From positions 2,633,887-2,685,877 of the forward strand of contig PJRA01000005.1 in assembly GCA_016987375.1 (NCBI GenBank): DNA of 51,991 nt, read 5' to 3'. The notes below the pieces were generated by a model. That model did no database searches and was not told where the DNA came from. It saw only the letters and a list, made by a program, of their open reading frames with translations. Position numbers and translations under genes: made by a program. The stretch comes from Brachionus koreanus. Its lineage: Eukaryota; Rotifera; Eurotatoria; Ploima; Brachionidae. Positions 33,787 through 43,679 of the stretch are shown one piece after another. The stretch's first letter is position 1. Every line of letters starts with the position of its first letter.

Positions 33787-34449
33787 AGAGCGATGTTACA
33801 GAAAGATCTGGATGCAGCATGTCAATGGATAGAGGTTTGGCGTATGGGACTGTGTGCTTACAAATGTAAAGTAATGCATTTCGGCAGACTAAAACAAAGG
33901 CATAAACATACACAAAAAAGCAACAATGTTATACTAGCGACAACAGACAAAATAGACGTTAATGCATCGGAAAAGATGCAAGAGAGGGCAACAAAAATAC
34001 CTTTGTTTGTAAGAAAGATGCCGTATGAAATGGATTAGGACTGACAAAGCTGAGTAAAAGAAGAGTGAGAGAGGACTAGATTGAAATGTACAAATTAGTG
34101 AATGGAAAAAAAAAGGTCAATAATCTAGTGAAAAGATCAGAAAACAAGAGTCCAGCCGGGGCGTTAAGAAGAAATAGCATCAGAGTCCAGAGAGAAAGTT
34201 TTCCAGCTCAAATTAGATACGATTTTGCGGCTGCAGTAAATGCCAGACATGTATTTTTCTCAAACAGAAAAGTTCCACATTGGAATAAGTTGACAGAAAA
34301 TGTGGTGAAATCCAAGTCAACCGCTAATTTTAAAATGGCTTTGGATAATTACGATGAAATCGGCTACACGGCCAATTGGCGATTATGGGCTTAGACAATC
34401 TACATGTTAGATGTCGCAACAAGAACTACTACTACTACTACTACTACTA
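33787..34449 (+). pseudogene. LINE reverse-transcriptase fragment with (ACT)n tail
   Basis: Frames read MLQKDLDAACQWIEVWRMGL then KCKVMHFG (LINE RT block 'DLxxxxxWxxxWxMxFNxxKCKVMHFG'), QERATKI, and MYKLVNGKKKVNNLVKR to FFSNRKVPHWNKL and the C-terminal ANFKMALDNYD. The thumb block is missing between KCKVMHFG and QERATKI (internal deletion) and stops at 34036 and around 34045-34080 break the rest. Sequence ends in about nine ACT repeats at 34422-34448, the usual LINE 3' microsatellite. Dead copy. Confidence 0.85.
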
Positions 34450-34888
34450 ACAAAATTAAATTTGTTTTTTTTTTTCTTTTATTTTCTATAAGAAACTAAA
34501 TTAGCAGTATTGAAAAATATTGCAGTATATTGTTTATATTGTTTTCACTTGAATTCAAAACATCTCTATAATTAATAATTTAATAATTATTAACTGCTTG
34601 GATTTTATTCGTGGCTAAATACTTCTTCCAAAGATCTTGATAGATCTTTTTCAGTTTATTTAAAAATTTGTATATTTTTTTCATCGTAAAATAAATTAAA
34701 AAAATTTTTATTGTTAAGTTTATTATTTACTTAAAAAAAAAATTATTAAAATGACTTTTAGCTTAATATATAAAAGCAGAATATTGAATTTTTTTATCTG
34801 AAACAATTAAATTAGAAACGAAAAAAAATTTATTAAGGATTTTATTTTCTTGATACTTCTAGTATATGTTTGTTTAATTAATAAATTA
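34450..34888. other. AT-rich spacer
   Basis: 3' flank of the minus-strand receptor E. No feature recognised. Confidence 0.3.
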
Positions 34889-35824
34889 CTATTTTAGCAA
34901 GGCCAATATTTTTAAGAATCTTTTAATAATCCGAACAAATTCTTGTTTTAACTTGTCATGAATAAAAATTAGAAGAAGCGAGATAAATAAAGCTTCAATC
35001 GTTGCAATATAATAAAAATATTGAAGTGTATTAATTAAAAAATTAAATTTAAAAGTTATTAACATAAAATTTAAAATACCAGTAAATGCGCTTAAATCAC
35101 ACAATAAAGCGAATAGAAAAAATTTCAAAACTATGAAAAATTTTCGATTGTTATTTTTTTTTTCAGTTATTGAATTTTTCTTAGAGGAAAAAATACGATT
35201 AATCATAATACACTGACAAAATGAATAAATTAATAATGTCGAAAATGCTGGCATAGTTAAAAAAACTATGGTAAAAACAAATTTTAAGTCAAAAAAATCT
35301 AAATTATTATGGCATGGACACATTTTTATATTCCAAAATATATTCATAGTTTGAGACAAAACTACAACCATAACAAAAGCAAAAAAAATGATCAATGTTA
35401 CAGTTATTAAATAAACTGTTAAATTTTTTAATTTTTTCACCTTTTCATTTAGCAATATGTTAAACTTTGATCGGTTTAATAATGACAAATGAAATATTGA
35501 ATAATAGAATAGAATTAGGTAAAAAATTGAATAAAAGCATCCAAATATGAAATCAATTGAACAAAAATATTTATTGAAAAATAGATAAGGTTTTAAATAG
35601 CCAAGGCATTTAATGATTAATTTGTTTTTCATTCCTACGAGTGAAAAACATAAACTGATTAATAGACCAAATTCGACTTTGATTAATTTTTTTTTAACTT
35701 TCAAAATTAAATAAATGGTTATTAATTCATTAAATAATGACAATACAAAAACAGCTATTACAAACTTATTTTGGTAAATAAAATTATCCATTTTAGTTGA
35801 ATCATTAAAAGTTGTTGTGTTCAT
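34889..35824 (-). CDS. Seven-helix receptor, family member E (orphan GPCR-like)
   Basis: Intronless, 311 aa, ATG at 35824-35822. Family marks are present: KVKKKL (42-47) then EF; C88 and C171 exactly 83 apart (an extra C169 lies beside it); FHLSLLNR (111-118); FIHD (287-290) before a basic tail. NTT (2-4) and NDS (7-9) are possible glycan sites. It is 21 kb from the B/C/D cluster and on the opposite strand, so the family is dispersed as well as tandem. The gene looks intact. Confidence 0.75.
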   Translation of the reverse strand: MNTTTFNDSTKMDNFIYQNKFVIAVFVLSLFNELITIYLILKVKKKLIKVEFGLLISLCFSLVGMKNKLIIKCLGYLKPYLFFNKYFCSIDFIFGCFYSIFYLILFYYSIFHLSLLNRSKFNILLNEKVKKLKNLTVYLITVTLIIFFAFVMVVVLSQTMNIFWNIKMCPCHNNLDFFDLKFVFTIVFLTMPAFSTLLIYSFCQCIMINRIFSSKKNSITEKKNNNRKFFIVLKFFLFALLCDLSAFTGILNFMLITFKFNFLINTLQYFYYIATIEALFISLLLIFIHDKLKQEFVRIIKRFLKILALLK

Positions 35825-37278
35825 ATTTTTTCGGGTAGATTAATAAAATATTGAATAAAAATAAAAAAAATTTAGAAAGATCAAAATTTTTTACAATTAT
35901 AATCATAAACCTGTTTTAGAACGTATATAATTTCCTGTAATTTTCACATTAAAATCATAATTTTGGAAGGAACTTAAAAATAAAATAAGAAATTTAAAAC
36001 TTTAAATGCATTTATAAGTTTGGAATCAACTATCAATTTGTTTTTTTTCCGATTTACAAAAATCATGTTTTTTTTAAATAATGTTGACAAACAGAATTAT
36101 TTATCTTTTAAAGATATTTAAAAAATATTATAAATTTAAAGAAATAAAAAAATAATTTAAGAAAAATTAACTTATCTTGAAACTATACTAATTTATCTTG
36201 AAACTTTGTACCTTTTTGACCATTTTTATAAGGCTGTAAAAAAAAATGTAAATTCAAAGTGAACAAAATTTAAGATAGCTATAAAGTAAAACTTTAGATT
36301 GAATTTCAAATGCACAAATTTAATCAATTCAAAAATTTAATCAAAATATTTAAATGCGTAATTAAATTTCATTGCATTTTTATTAATTAATTAACTTAAC
36401 TATCGTAATAATTATAATAAATACTTTTACTGTTTTTAATTCAATAGCGCCTGTTAGGCACTATCAAAAAGTTTATAATTCATATCTTATTGAATCAGAC
36501 TGATTATCCAACAATATGCAGAACACTGCAATTGCTTGGGTATAGTTTTTAAGCAACTCGAGATCTTCCATTGAAGTAGTCCAGGACGACACGCGATAAC
36601 AAGACAGCCAAGATTGACTTGATAAATTAATTCTTTCTATGCTCTAAAAGGAGTGAATGAAGAGATATAAAATGTACAGAAAAGAATTTTCAAAAAGAGA
36701 ATAAAATTAGTATTTATTGAAAATGCATAATTGATTACATGATATTCAAATTAAGCTTTTAATTGATTATTACAAAGTGGTGTATTAATTTTATTTTTTG
36801 TATCTCAATTGATTTTTAATGTTTTATTAAATAAAAAAATTTAAAAATTCAATTTTTCTCAAATATACTGTTCTAATCAATTAAATTTTTAAAAAAATTT
36901 GATCAAAACTCAAAATATTAATATCCTAAAATATTTTCGGGAATTTTGAAAGACAATTTTTGTTGCTCTTGTCATAATTTAATAGTATAATTTATGCATA
37001 CTTGCAATTTAAATTCATCAAAATTTCAATTAAAATCTTTACAAAAAAAAATAAAAATTATACTTTGCTTGAAAAAAACGTTCATAAACTTAGTATTGAT
37101 ACATAAAATCTAGAAAAAAGTTAATTTGAACAATTTGAAAAATATAATTAGACAGACACACACTCAGACTTACCAAAGAAGCTATCTATTTGAAAACCTT
37201 AAGAACGAAAAAAAAAGAGAAGCAATAATACTTAAAAATATGGATTTTTAATTATATTAGAATCAAGTGTTATTTATT
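35825..37278. other. Intergenic region between receptor E and SPT2 (divergent)
   Basis: Both genes point away from this gap, so both promoters should lie here. The island 36430-36660 is less AT-rich (CAAGACAGCCAAGATTGACT) and has no open frame; it may be an old repeat. Nothing else recognised. Confidence 0.3.
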
Positions 37279-39831
37279 ATGTCAATGACTATGAGTTCTA
37301 AGCTTGATTTTATTTTGGCAAAGGCTGAAAAAAATAGCAGCCAAGCTCAAAAAGTAAGTCCGCCTAGCTAGATTTTAAAAGCTATAGATTATAATTTTAA
37401 GCTGTTGGAAGAAAAAAAAATACAACAGAGAAAACTCCTTGAGCAAAAGAAATCTCAACCAAGCAAAGAAGCGGCCATGGCTTATTTGGAAAAAAAGAAA
37501 GAAGAAGCTAAAAAACGAGCCGAACAAGAAGCCCGAGAGCTTTTGGAAAAAAAGCGAAGCAAAGCCCTTGCCGAAAATCCACCAGCACAAAAAAAACCTG
37601 ATAAAACAAAAAGACCCGACTCAACCAAACAAACAACAGTAAAAAACCAAGCAACAAAATCCTCTGTACAGACATCTAAAATTTCAAAGCCCAAAACAGA
37701 TAGCAATGGAAAATTACCTCCGAAAAATGCTCAAAATTTAAAAAAAAATAAACCCTCAGCAGTTCAAAAACCGGTTCTTAGTTATCAAGATGTACTAAAA
37801 TTAGCTGATCAAAATAAAGACAAACCCAAAACGCCTGGGGCCAACAAACCGAAAGAAGTAATAGATAAAACAGGCAAAATAAAATCGGAGGGAGCGTCTT
37901 CATCTGCTACCGCATCTTCTTCCAGCTCATCAACATCCAAATTAACTCCTGAACAAATAGCCAAGCTCAGGGAAAAGCAAAAAAAGCCAACAATTTCGTC
38001 AATTAAGCCAGTTATGGCCAAAACTGATATCAACAATAATAAAAACAAGACAAACGAAAAATCTATGAGCAAGAGCTCTTTGCCAGAGAAAAAAATTAAT
38101 AGACCTTCTCAGCCATCTTTGTCAGCATGGGATCGAATAATGTCAGATATGAAAAAAAATCCATCAATTAAAAGTATGTAAAATTATCTTATTTTTTACT
38201 TTTTAAAATAAAATATAAATGACAGATAGCATAAATTAATAAAAAAAATTTTAAACAAATTTCTTAGCTTTTTTTTTAAAACAAAAATCATTAATACTGA
38301 TTTAATCTGTCGGAAGTTATTAGACTCTAAGTCGATAGGCCTGAATAAAACTTATGATTTGGGCCACTATATTTTCTATTGTGAAATAAATAAAAATTGT
38401 GCTATTTTTTATCGATATCATGTTAAATTGTGATACATGATAACACTATTTTAGGAAAGTTATAACTTTTCTTTTATTGTCTTTTTATTTCAAGACTAGT
38501 TAAAAAAAGAATGTCCTAAAGTTTGAGATTTGATGTTTCGGTTAACTAGATTTTACCAAATTTTTTGAAATTATTTAGTATCATCGAGTATTTAAAAAAT
38601 ATAAAAATCTATTTTTTAAAGATTCAACTAGAATAAATTATATACTTTCATATAGCGTTTTTTAAACCGTTTTAATAGTCTGGATAGTAACTTTTATCAT
38701 GCGATTTTAAAGTAAAAAATAAAAAATTTGCCATTTTTGGTAAAGGTGTTTCAGATAGCCTATTTCTGTTAACACTCAAAAACCGGAGGGGTCTTTTGAA
38801 CCCCTTTTGTAACTTCCTTTATTTGTAATTTATTCAATAAATTTGATCATTTTTTTTATAATTTTTTTTTCAATCATATTTTAAATGAAAATTATTTAAT
38901 TTTTTCTATAAAATAATTTTATTTTCATTGAAAAAAAGTATTAAAAAAGATTGAAATAAAAAGGTCAAAAAATTCATCCGGTTTTTGAGTGTTAATTAAC
39001 ATTGTAAAAAAAGATTTTTATATATTTATTTTATTTATTAGATGATATTTGACAACTTTACATAATTTGGTAGAATCTAGTCAACCGGAACATAATTTTT
39101 TTAAATTTCAAACTTTAGAACATCCATTTTTTAAACATCGGTTATATTAATTTAGTAATACAAGTTTAATGGTGGCAAAAATTGCGTAGTATACAATTGT
39201 AAAAGCACTTATAAAAAATTATTAAATTTTTAATCAAATTTTGAATCAAGTTTGATTATTTAATCTAATGAAAGACCATCATTTAAATATATTTCAATAA
39301 ATTTTTTAATTAAATTCTCTAATTCAAAATTCTAATTATTTTGACATCAGCTTGATGTCAAAATAGGTGCATAGCCAGAAGATGCTTTCCTCCCCCATTG
39401 AAAAATGAATTTTGAAAAAAATGAAAATAATTTTTAAAATATTTTCTTAAGAAACCTCGGATAAAAAGAATGTAAATATAAATGAGTCAGATGAAGGGGA
39501 ATATGAAGATGAGGAAGACGAATATGATTCCGAAATGGAAGGTTTCATAGATGACGAAGAAGAGGACAATGAAGAGTACAGAAAGTACATTAGAAAAATG
39601 TTCAAGTATGATCCTAGTAGATACAAAGACGAAGACGATGACATTGACAATATGGAAACTGACTATCATTCTTTGCAACGTGAAGAAAAACGAAGCTTAA
39701 AACTGGGTATAATGGAGGATATAGAAGAAATGAAACGGGAAGCTGAAATGGAAAGGCGACGACACGAAAAAAAGAAACGCCATTTAGAGCCCGAAAACGA
39801 AAGAAGTTCTGACAAAAAAATTAGAAAGTGA
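37279..39831 (+). CDS. SPTY2D1: SPT2 chromatin protein (SPTY2D1 homologue)
   Basis: Three exons: 37279-37353, 37402-38173, 39452-39831; introns of 48 and 1278 nt; 408 aa in frame. The first exon gives MSMTMSSKLDFILAKAE. Residues about 26-75 are a charged helix (EEKKIQQRKLLEQKK, AYLEKKKEEAKKRAEQE), followed by a long lysine-, serine- and proline-rich basic region. The C-terminal SPT2 domain is clear: EYDSEMEGFIDDEEE (306 onward), IRKMFKYDPSRYKDEDDD, IDNMETDY and a final basic helix. Family role: DNA- and histone H3/H4-binding factor acting as a histone chaperone at transcribed genes. The SPT2 domain is encoded almost wholly by exon 3. Intron 2 has grown to over twenty times the local norm and contains a TTAA-flanked MITE. 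Confidence 0.9.
38769..38995. mobile_element. TTAA-flanked MITE, family P2, inside SPT2 intron 2
   Basis: A 219-bp element (38773-38991) between TTAA 38769-38772 and 38992-38995. Terminal inverted repeats: CACTCAAAAACCGG and CCGGTTTTTGAGTG. The palindrome-like GGGGTCTTTTGAACCCC lies just inside the left end, at the same place as the GAGTC/GACTC palindrome of family P1. No coding capacity. A second copy enters the window at 51883. Confidence 0.88.
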
Positions 39832-40281
39832 TTATAAACATTCACATATTTAGTATATACAGTTATCTATTCCAGTCGTATTTGTAAACCAGTTGTTAAG
39901 CGTTTTAAAGAAATTATATTTTTGAAAATTTTGTTTGATTTATATTCAGAATTAATTGAAATTTGGAAGTCTTCTTGAGTGAGAAGATGATTTTTCCATT
40001 TACATGGACTTTCCTATTTGAAGTTTTACAAAAAATTAATTTCAAGGGCATAAATTTTAACAAAAAAATGTTTTATTAAAGACTTTTAAAATATTATTAT
40101 AAAACTCCACAAGATCTTTCATTTTTCAATTTAAAATTAACATAAAATTTTAAAAGTTTTCAAAAATTTGAATAAATTTTTCAATAAAAGTATATTTTAT
40201 CAAAATAAAACTTTTTTCTTTCTTGAATTTGATGTATTCTACTTGACTAAAAAAATAGTAAATATCTAAGAAGCTGTTCTC
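39832..40281. other. SPT2 3' flank, AT-rich
   Basis: Between the SPT2 stop and tRNA-Ile. AATAAA-type signals are present but none is decisive. Confidence 0.3.
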
Positions 40282-40288
40282 AAAAAAA
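40282..40288 (-). terminator. Pol III T-run terminator of tRNA-Ile
   Basis: Seven As on the plus strand, i.e. T7 on the minus strand, two bases past the tRNA 3' end. Confidence 0.85.
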
Positions 40289-40290
40289 TT

Positions 40291-40364
40291 TGCCCAGTGG
40301 GAGGATCGAACTCACGACCTTCGCGTTATTAGCACGACGCTCTAACCAACTGAGCTAACCGGGC
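40291..40364 (-). tRNA. tRNA-Ile (AAT)
   Basis: 74 nt on the minus strand. Acceptor GCCCGGT pairs with ACTGGGC (one G-T), discriminator A. A box TAGCTCAGTTGG, anticodon loop CTAATAA (anticodon AAT) and B box AGTTCGATCCT are present. No intron. Confidence 0.96.
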
Positions 40365-42164
40365 CTTAGTAATTCATTAAAAATTTCGGTATAAAACACA
40401 AGCATTTTTGGAAATGTTGCTTTGTTAATGATCAAATGAATATAATATTTTAAAAATGTTTTATAAGCTTTTTAAATTTTTTTTGCTAAGCATACTATGA
40501 TTATTTCTTGTTACTTAATCTTACTCCGAAAGCCAAAAATTTAGAGAGGGGGTCTTTCAAACCCTACATATGGTCATATATTCTCAAAGGAAATAAAATT
40601 TCCCACAAAACTTAGGTATTTTTAGAAAAATTTTAAAAAAATATCAATTTTTACCCAAAAATTTACCCCTTTTTGTATCTAGTCCTATGGGGACCCTTAG
40701 ACCTACCGGTTTTTAAGCAGATTCTGTAACAAGTATAAATTTGGAACAAGTTGTAGGTTTTACTTTTTTGATTCTGTAATCTTTCATAATTTTATCTTAA
40801 TCGAGCAATGTTTTTTTTCAATTTAAAGTTTCGGACAAGCATTATTGGGCACCGGTTATTACCAAAAAGACACTTGCCGTAGGAATATAGTATATCTTTT
40901 TTCAAATTTCAGATGTATTTAATGATCACAAATTATGTAGTCATCAAAAATATAATCAAAAAAAGTTGACGCTCACAAACTTAGAATGGTTTGGCTGATC
41001 ACAGATTAAGTAAACATCACATGACTCGGATATACTATATGCCATCTTTACTTATTTTTTTTTAAGAAATCGAATCAATGATCAATTTAAATCGCATTAA
41101 TAATTTATTTTTTGTCTTTTTTTACCTGAGAAATATTATTTTAAATAGAACAAAATATGTTAATATACAATGTCCAAACCATACTCGCAATTAGTCTCTG
41201 CATGAACTTGAAGTAACCAGTAGTGAATCGTAACTAAATAATCAATGGTTTTAGTATTTAGACTTCAGGTCAAATCTTATATTATTCTTTTTTTTTTACT
41301 TATCAGTTCTAAATAAAATTTAGGCATCAACAAATTATTTTATATCGATAATTTTAAAATATTTAAAAATAGTATACTAATTACTGTTTTAGTGTCTAAT
41401 TTAAATAATTAAAAAATTACAGTTTATTGTAAAGAACTATCATAATGTGCAACGCATATTACATGATGTTCAAGTAACCAGATTACATTATAGTTTATGA
41501 TTGTCTTTATTAGAGAAAAATGAGAATAAATTTACATTTTTAAATTTTTTTTGCATTATTTTATAAAATAAAAATTAATTCTCAAATTATTTGGTGAAAA
41601 AAATAAAAATTTTAATTGAAATTTTAACGAACATTGATTTAAAAATTATATAATGACATTTCACTAGTTTAAATAATAAACGTGTCAATTCAACCTATTT
41701 AAAAATTATATACAGTATAGTTTGCGTTTGAAAAAGCCACTGATTTAGATTAAAAAATAACTGGTCTTTTTTATTTCTATTGTTCAAAGTTAAAATGAAG
41801 AGATGGAGCGATGAGAACCTAAATGCTTATTCTATCACTGTGTGCATGAAGGCCGAACCAGTGTTATAATAATTATTATCTACTTCAGATATCATTAATT
41901 ATCATTTATAATTTGTTTGTAATCTCTTTTAAATAATAAATTAATAATTTTATTCAAAATTTTCTTTTACATTATAGCATTATTTATTTTTATATTTTTA
42001 TTTTAATAATTTAAGATCGGTTGAAAGTCCATCAAGAAGAAATAATACCAGTTGATATACAAAGATAATGAATACAATGATATTTTTGACTCATATTATA
42101 CTGATGGAAGAAAACCTCAAAATTGAGGAAGATTATATTCTACTTGTCGAAGACAAAAAAAATG
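40365..42164. other. Intergenic region, no gene recognised
   Basis: AT-rich throughout. 41265-41325 resembles 18588-18650. A block at 41790-41860 has mixed composition without an open frame. A short blunt-ended run at 40655-40715 (CCTATGGGGACCCTTAGACC) is GC-richer and unexplained. Confidence 0.3.
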
Positions 42165-42345
42165 TGCTAAGTGACATGTCAGTAATGTAGAAACAAATAT
42201 TTTGTATAAAAATAAATTTTGGGTTATTTTCGAAATTATTGACATGTCATTATATCATTTTTAAAACCAGTGTTCGATATTCAACGACATGTCACTAAAG
42301 TTGAGTTTTCGAAGTTTGTGACATGTCATTATAATACATTATTGC
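42165..42345. repeat. Palindrome MITE family, best copy: four GACATGTCA units
   Basis: The 10-bp palindrome TGACATGTCA occurs at 42172-42181, 42240-42249 and 42319-42328, and GACATGTCA at 42286-42294, in under 160 bases. CCAGTGTTCGATATT lies between the second and third. Related copies at 18936-19075 and 27205-27440 share the intervening sequence. No coding capacity and no clear target duplication. Confidence 0.7.
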
Positions 42346-42473
42346 ATAAAAAATCTAAAAATATGAAAATATAAAGTGTAAAATAATTTTCATTTTACCA
42401 TTATTAAAATATGTATCACTTTGTTGCAGTATTTTATTGAATATACATTTTAAGTAAATTTCAATTTATCAAA

Positions 42474-42683
42474 AAAGGAAGAAGTCTGAAGCGTAATGAC
42501 GTTGCAATATTGAAATATGATCAGTTTGATTTTTTGATTGATATAGCTCCCAGAGAAGAAAAAAATGAGAAAAACAAAAGGATCAAAATGAATGAATACT
42601 ACAGTTCTAAATTCGCTAGATCCGAATACGACCAATTTATTATCAGCTATAAACAGCTCGAACAACAGAATAGTCTCCGCTAG
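42474..42683 (+). pseudogene. NF-YC histone-fold C-terminal fragment
   Basis: A frame open from 42441 reads KKGRSLKRNDVAILKYDQFDF followed by LIDIAPREE. This is the end of the NF-YC (CCAAT-box factor subunit C) histone fold, whose signature is LQRNDIAMAI-TK(F/Y)DQFDFLIDI(V)PR. Two residues of the usual RNDIAMAI are missing. It continues KNEKNKRIKMNEYYSSKF and stops at 42681-42683. Downstream, another frame is Gln/Asn/Ser-rich to about 42800, like the normal C-terminal region. The first two-thirds of the histone fold, needed for pairing with NF-YB, is not visible upstream, where the palindrome repeat sits. Most likely a truncated copy; a last exon of a long gene is the alternative. Confidence 0.6.
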
Positions 42684-42806
42684 CCAAAATAATAATTGAA
42701 ATATTCAAGATTTTGTTGCTGTACCAGCAAACAACAGCAAACAGCACCAATTCAACTTTCAATTCTAGACCTGTTCTTTCCAATAACATCCAAGGACTTC
42801 AATCTA

Positions 42807-43006
42807 ACGGCTGTTCAAAAAGTAATGGCCGTTTTTTAAATTAAAAAAAAAAAGTTGTTCTAATAATTTAAATTTAATTTCCTAAAAATTATTTTGCCAG
42901 GGAAATTTTTATGAAATGATCATAGGCAATGTCATTGGTCTAATTCAAATAATAAACAGCATTCAAAATAAATGATAATTCATTTTTTTTTACATTAGAA
43001 GTTAAG
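42807..43006. mobile_element. Internally deleted copy of the TA-flanked mariner-like MITE
   Basis: Begins ACGGCTGTTCAAAAAGTAAT after TA (42805-42806), then jumps to the right-hand interior shared with 22990-23110 (CATTGGTCTAATTCAAATAA and ACATTAGAAGTTAAGT). The right terminal repeat is absent; the sequence passes directly into a P1-family MITE fragment. Confidence 0.7.
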
Positions 43007-43009
43007 TTA

Positions 43010-43171
43010 AAAAAAAACTATATTAATTTTATAAAGTAATATTATTTTTAAAGAAAATTTTATAATCTACAAAAATCAAAAAAGATGTATTCATATGAAA
43101 AATCTATTCAAAAGATACGAGGATTTAAAAAATTTTAAAACGAGTCATTTTGACTCGTTTGGTGCTTCTAG
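43010..43171 (-). mobile_element. P1-family MITE, truncated, inverted orientation
   Basis: The reverse complement starts CTAGAAGCACCAAACGAGTC and follows family P1 through AAATCCTCGTATCTTTTGAA to TATAGTTTTT, about two-thirds of the element. The TTAA at this end is lost (flank AATAAAAG). The other end is fused to the mariner-like fragment. Confidence 0.8.
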
Positions 43172-43679
43172 AATAAAAGAATAAAAAATTTTCTTTATTT
43201 TTTTTTCTAAATTTTGACTAAATTTAAATATTTATCTAATTGGAAAAAAAATTTTAAATTACAAATTATAGGATTTTTAATTTAAAAAATTAGTTAAATA
43301 GCGCAAAATTTAACTCCCGAAAAATGTTATAAAAGTAAAAGTAATATTCTCTTATTGAGTCTAAAGTTGCTTCTAACAGGTAATTTTAGATAAAAAACTT
43401 TAGATAAAAATTTTGATATTTTTTTAATAAATTAAAAATTTTAATAAATAAAATTAAGTTTATAATTTCGAATAAATAAACTTTCAGAAATTCAAAACCT
43501 AAGTGCTTTCTGTTTATAAAAAAAAATTTATAAAAAAATATTATTTATAAAAAAAAATTTAATTTTTAAAAGATCGTTTAAAATTTTTAAATAAGTAAGT
43601 ATTGTTAAATTATTTTAAATAAGTAATTTCTGTAAAAATTCTTCTTCTATTTTTGAAAAATGAATTTAATCAAATAGAT
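43172..43679. other. AT-rich spacer
   Basis: No feature recognised beyond A/T homopolymers. Confidence 0.3.

Noticed and set aside
33692..33913. 73-aa minus-strand frame opposite the LINE at 33.8 kb
   Set aside because: Antisense of RT coding sequence (DLDAACQWIEVW block).
37482..38072. Minus-strand open frames opposite SPT2 exon 2
   Set aside because: Shadows of the Lys/Ser-rich coding strand; low-complexity Phe/Leu/Ser runs only.
42000..42164. Possible 5' exon of NF-YC (short frame MEENLKIEEDYILLVEDK)
   Set aside because: Does not match the NF-YC histone fold start (LPLARIKK) and no splice path to 42474 keeps frame.
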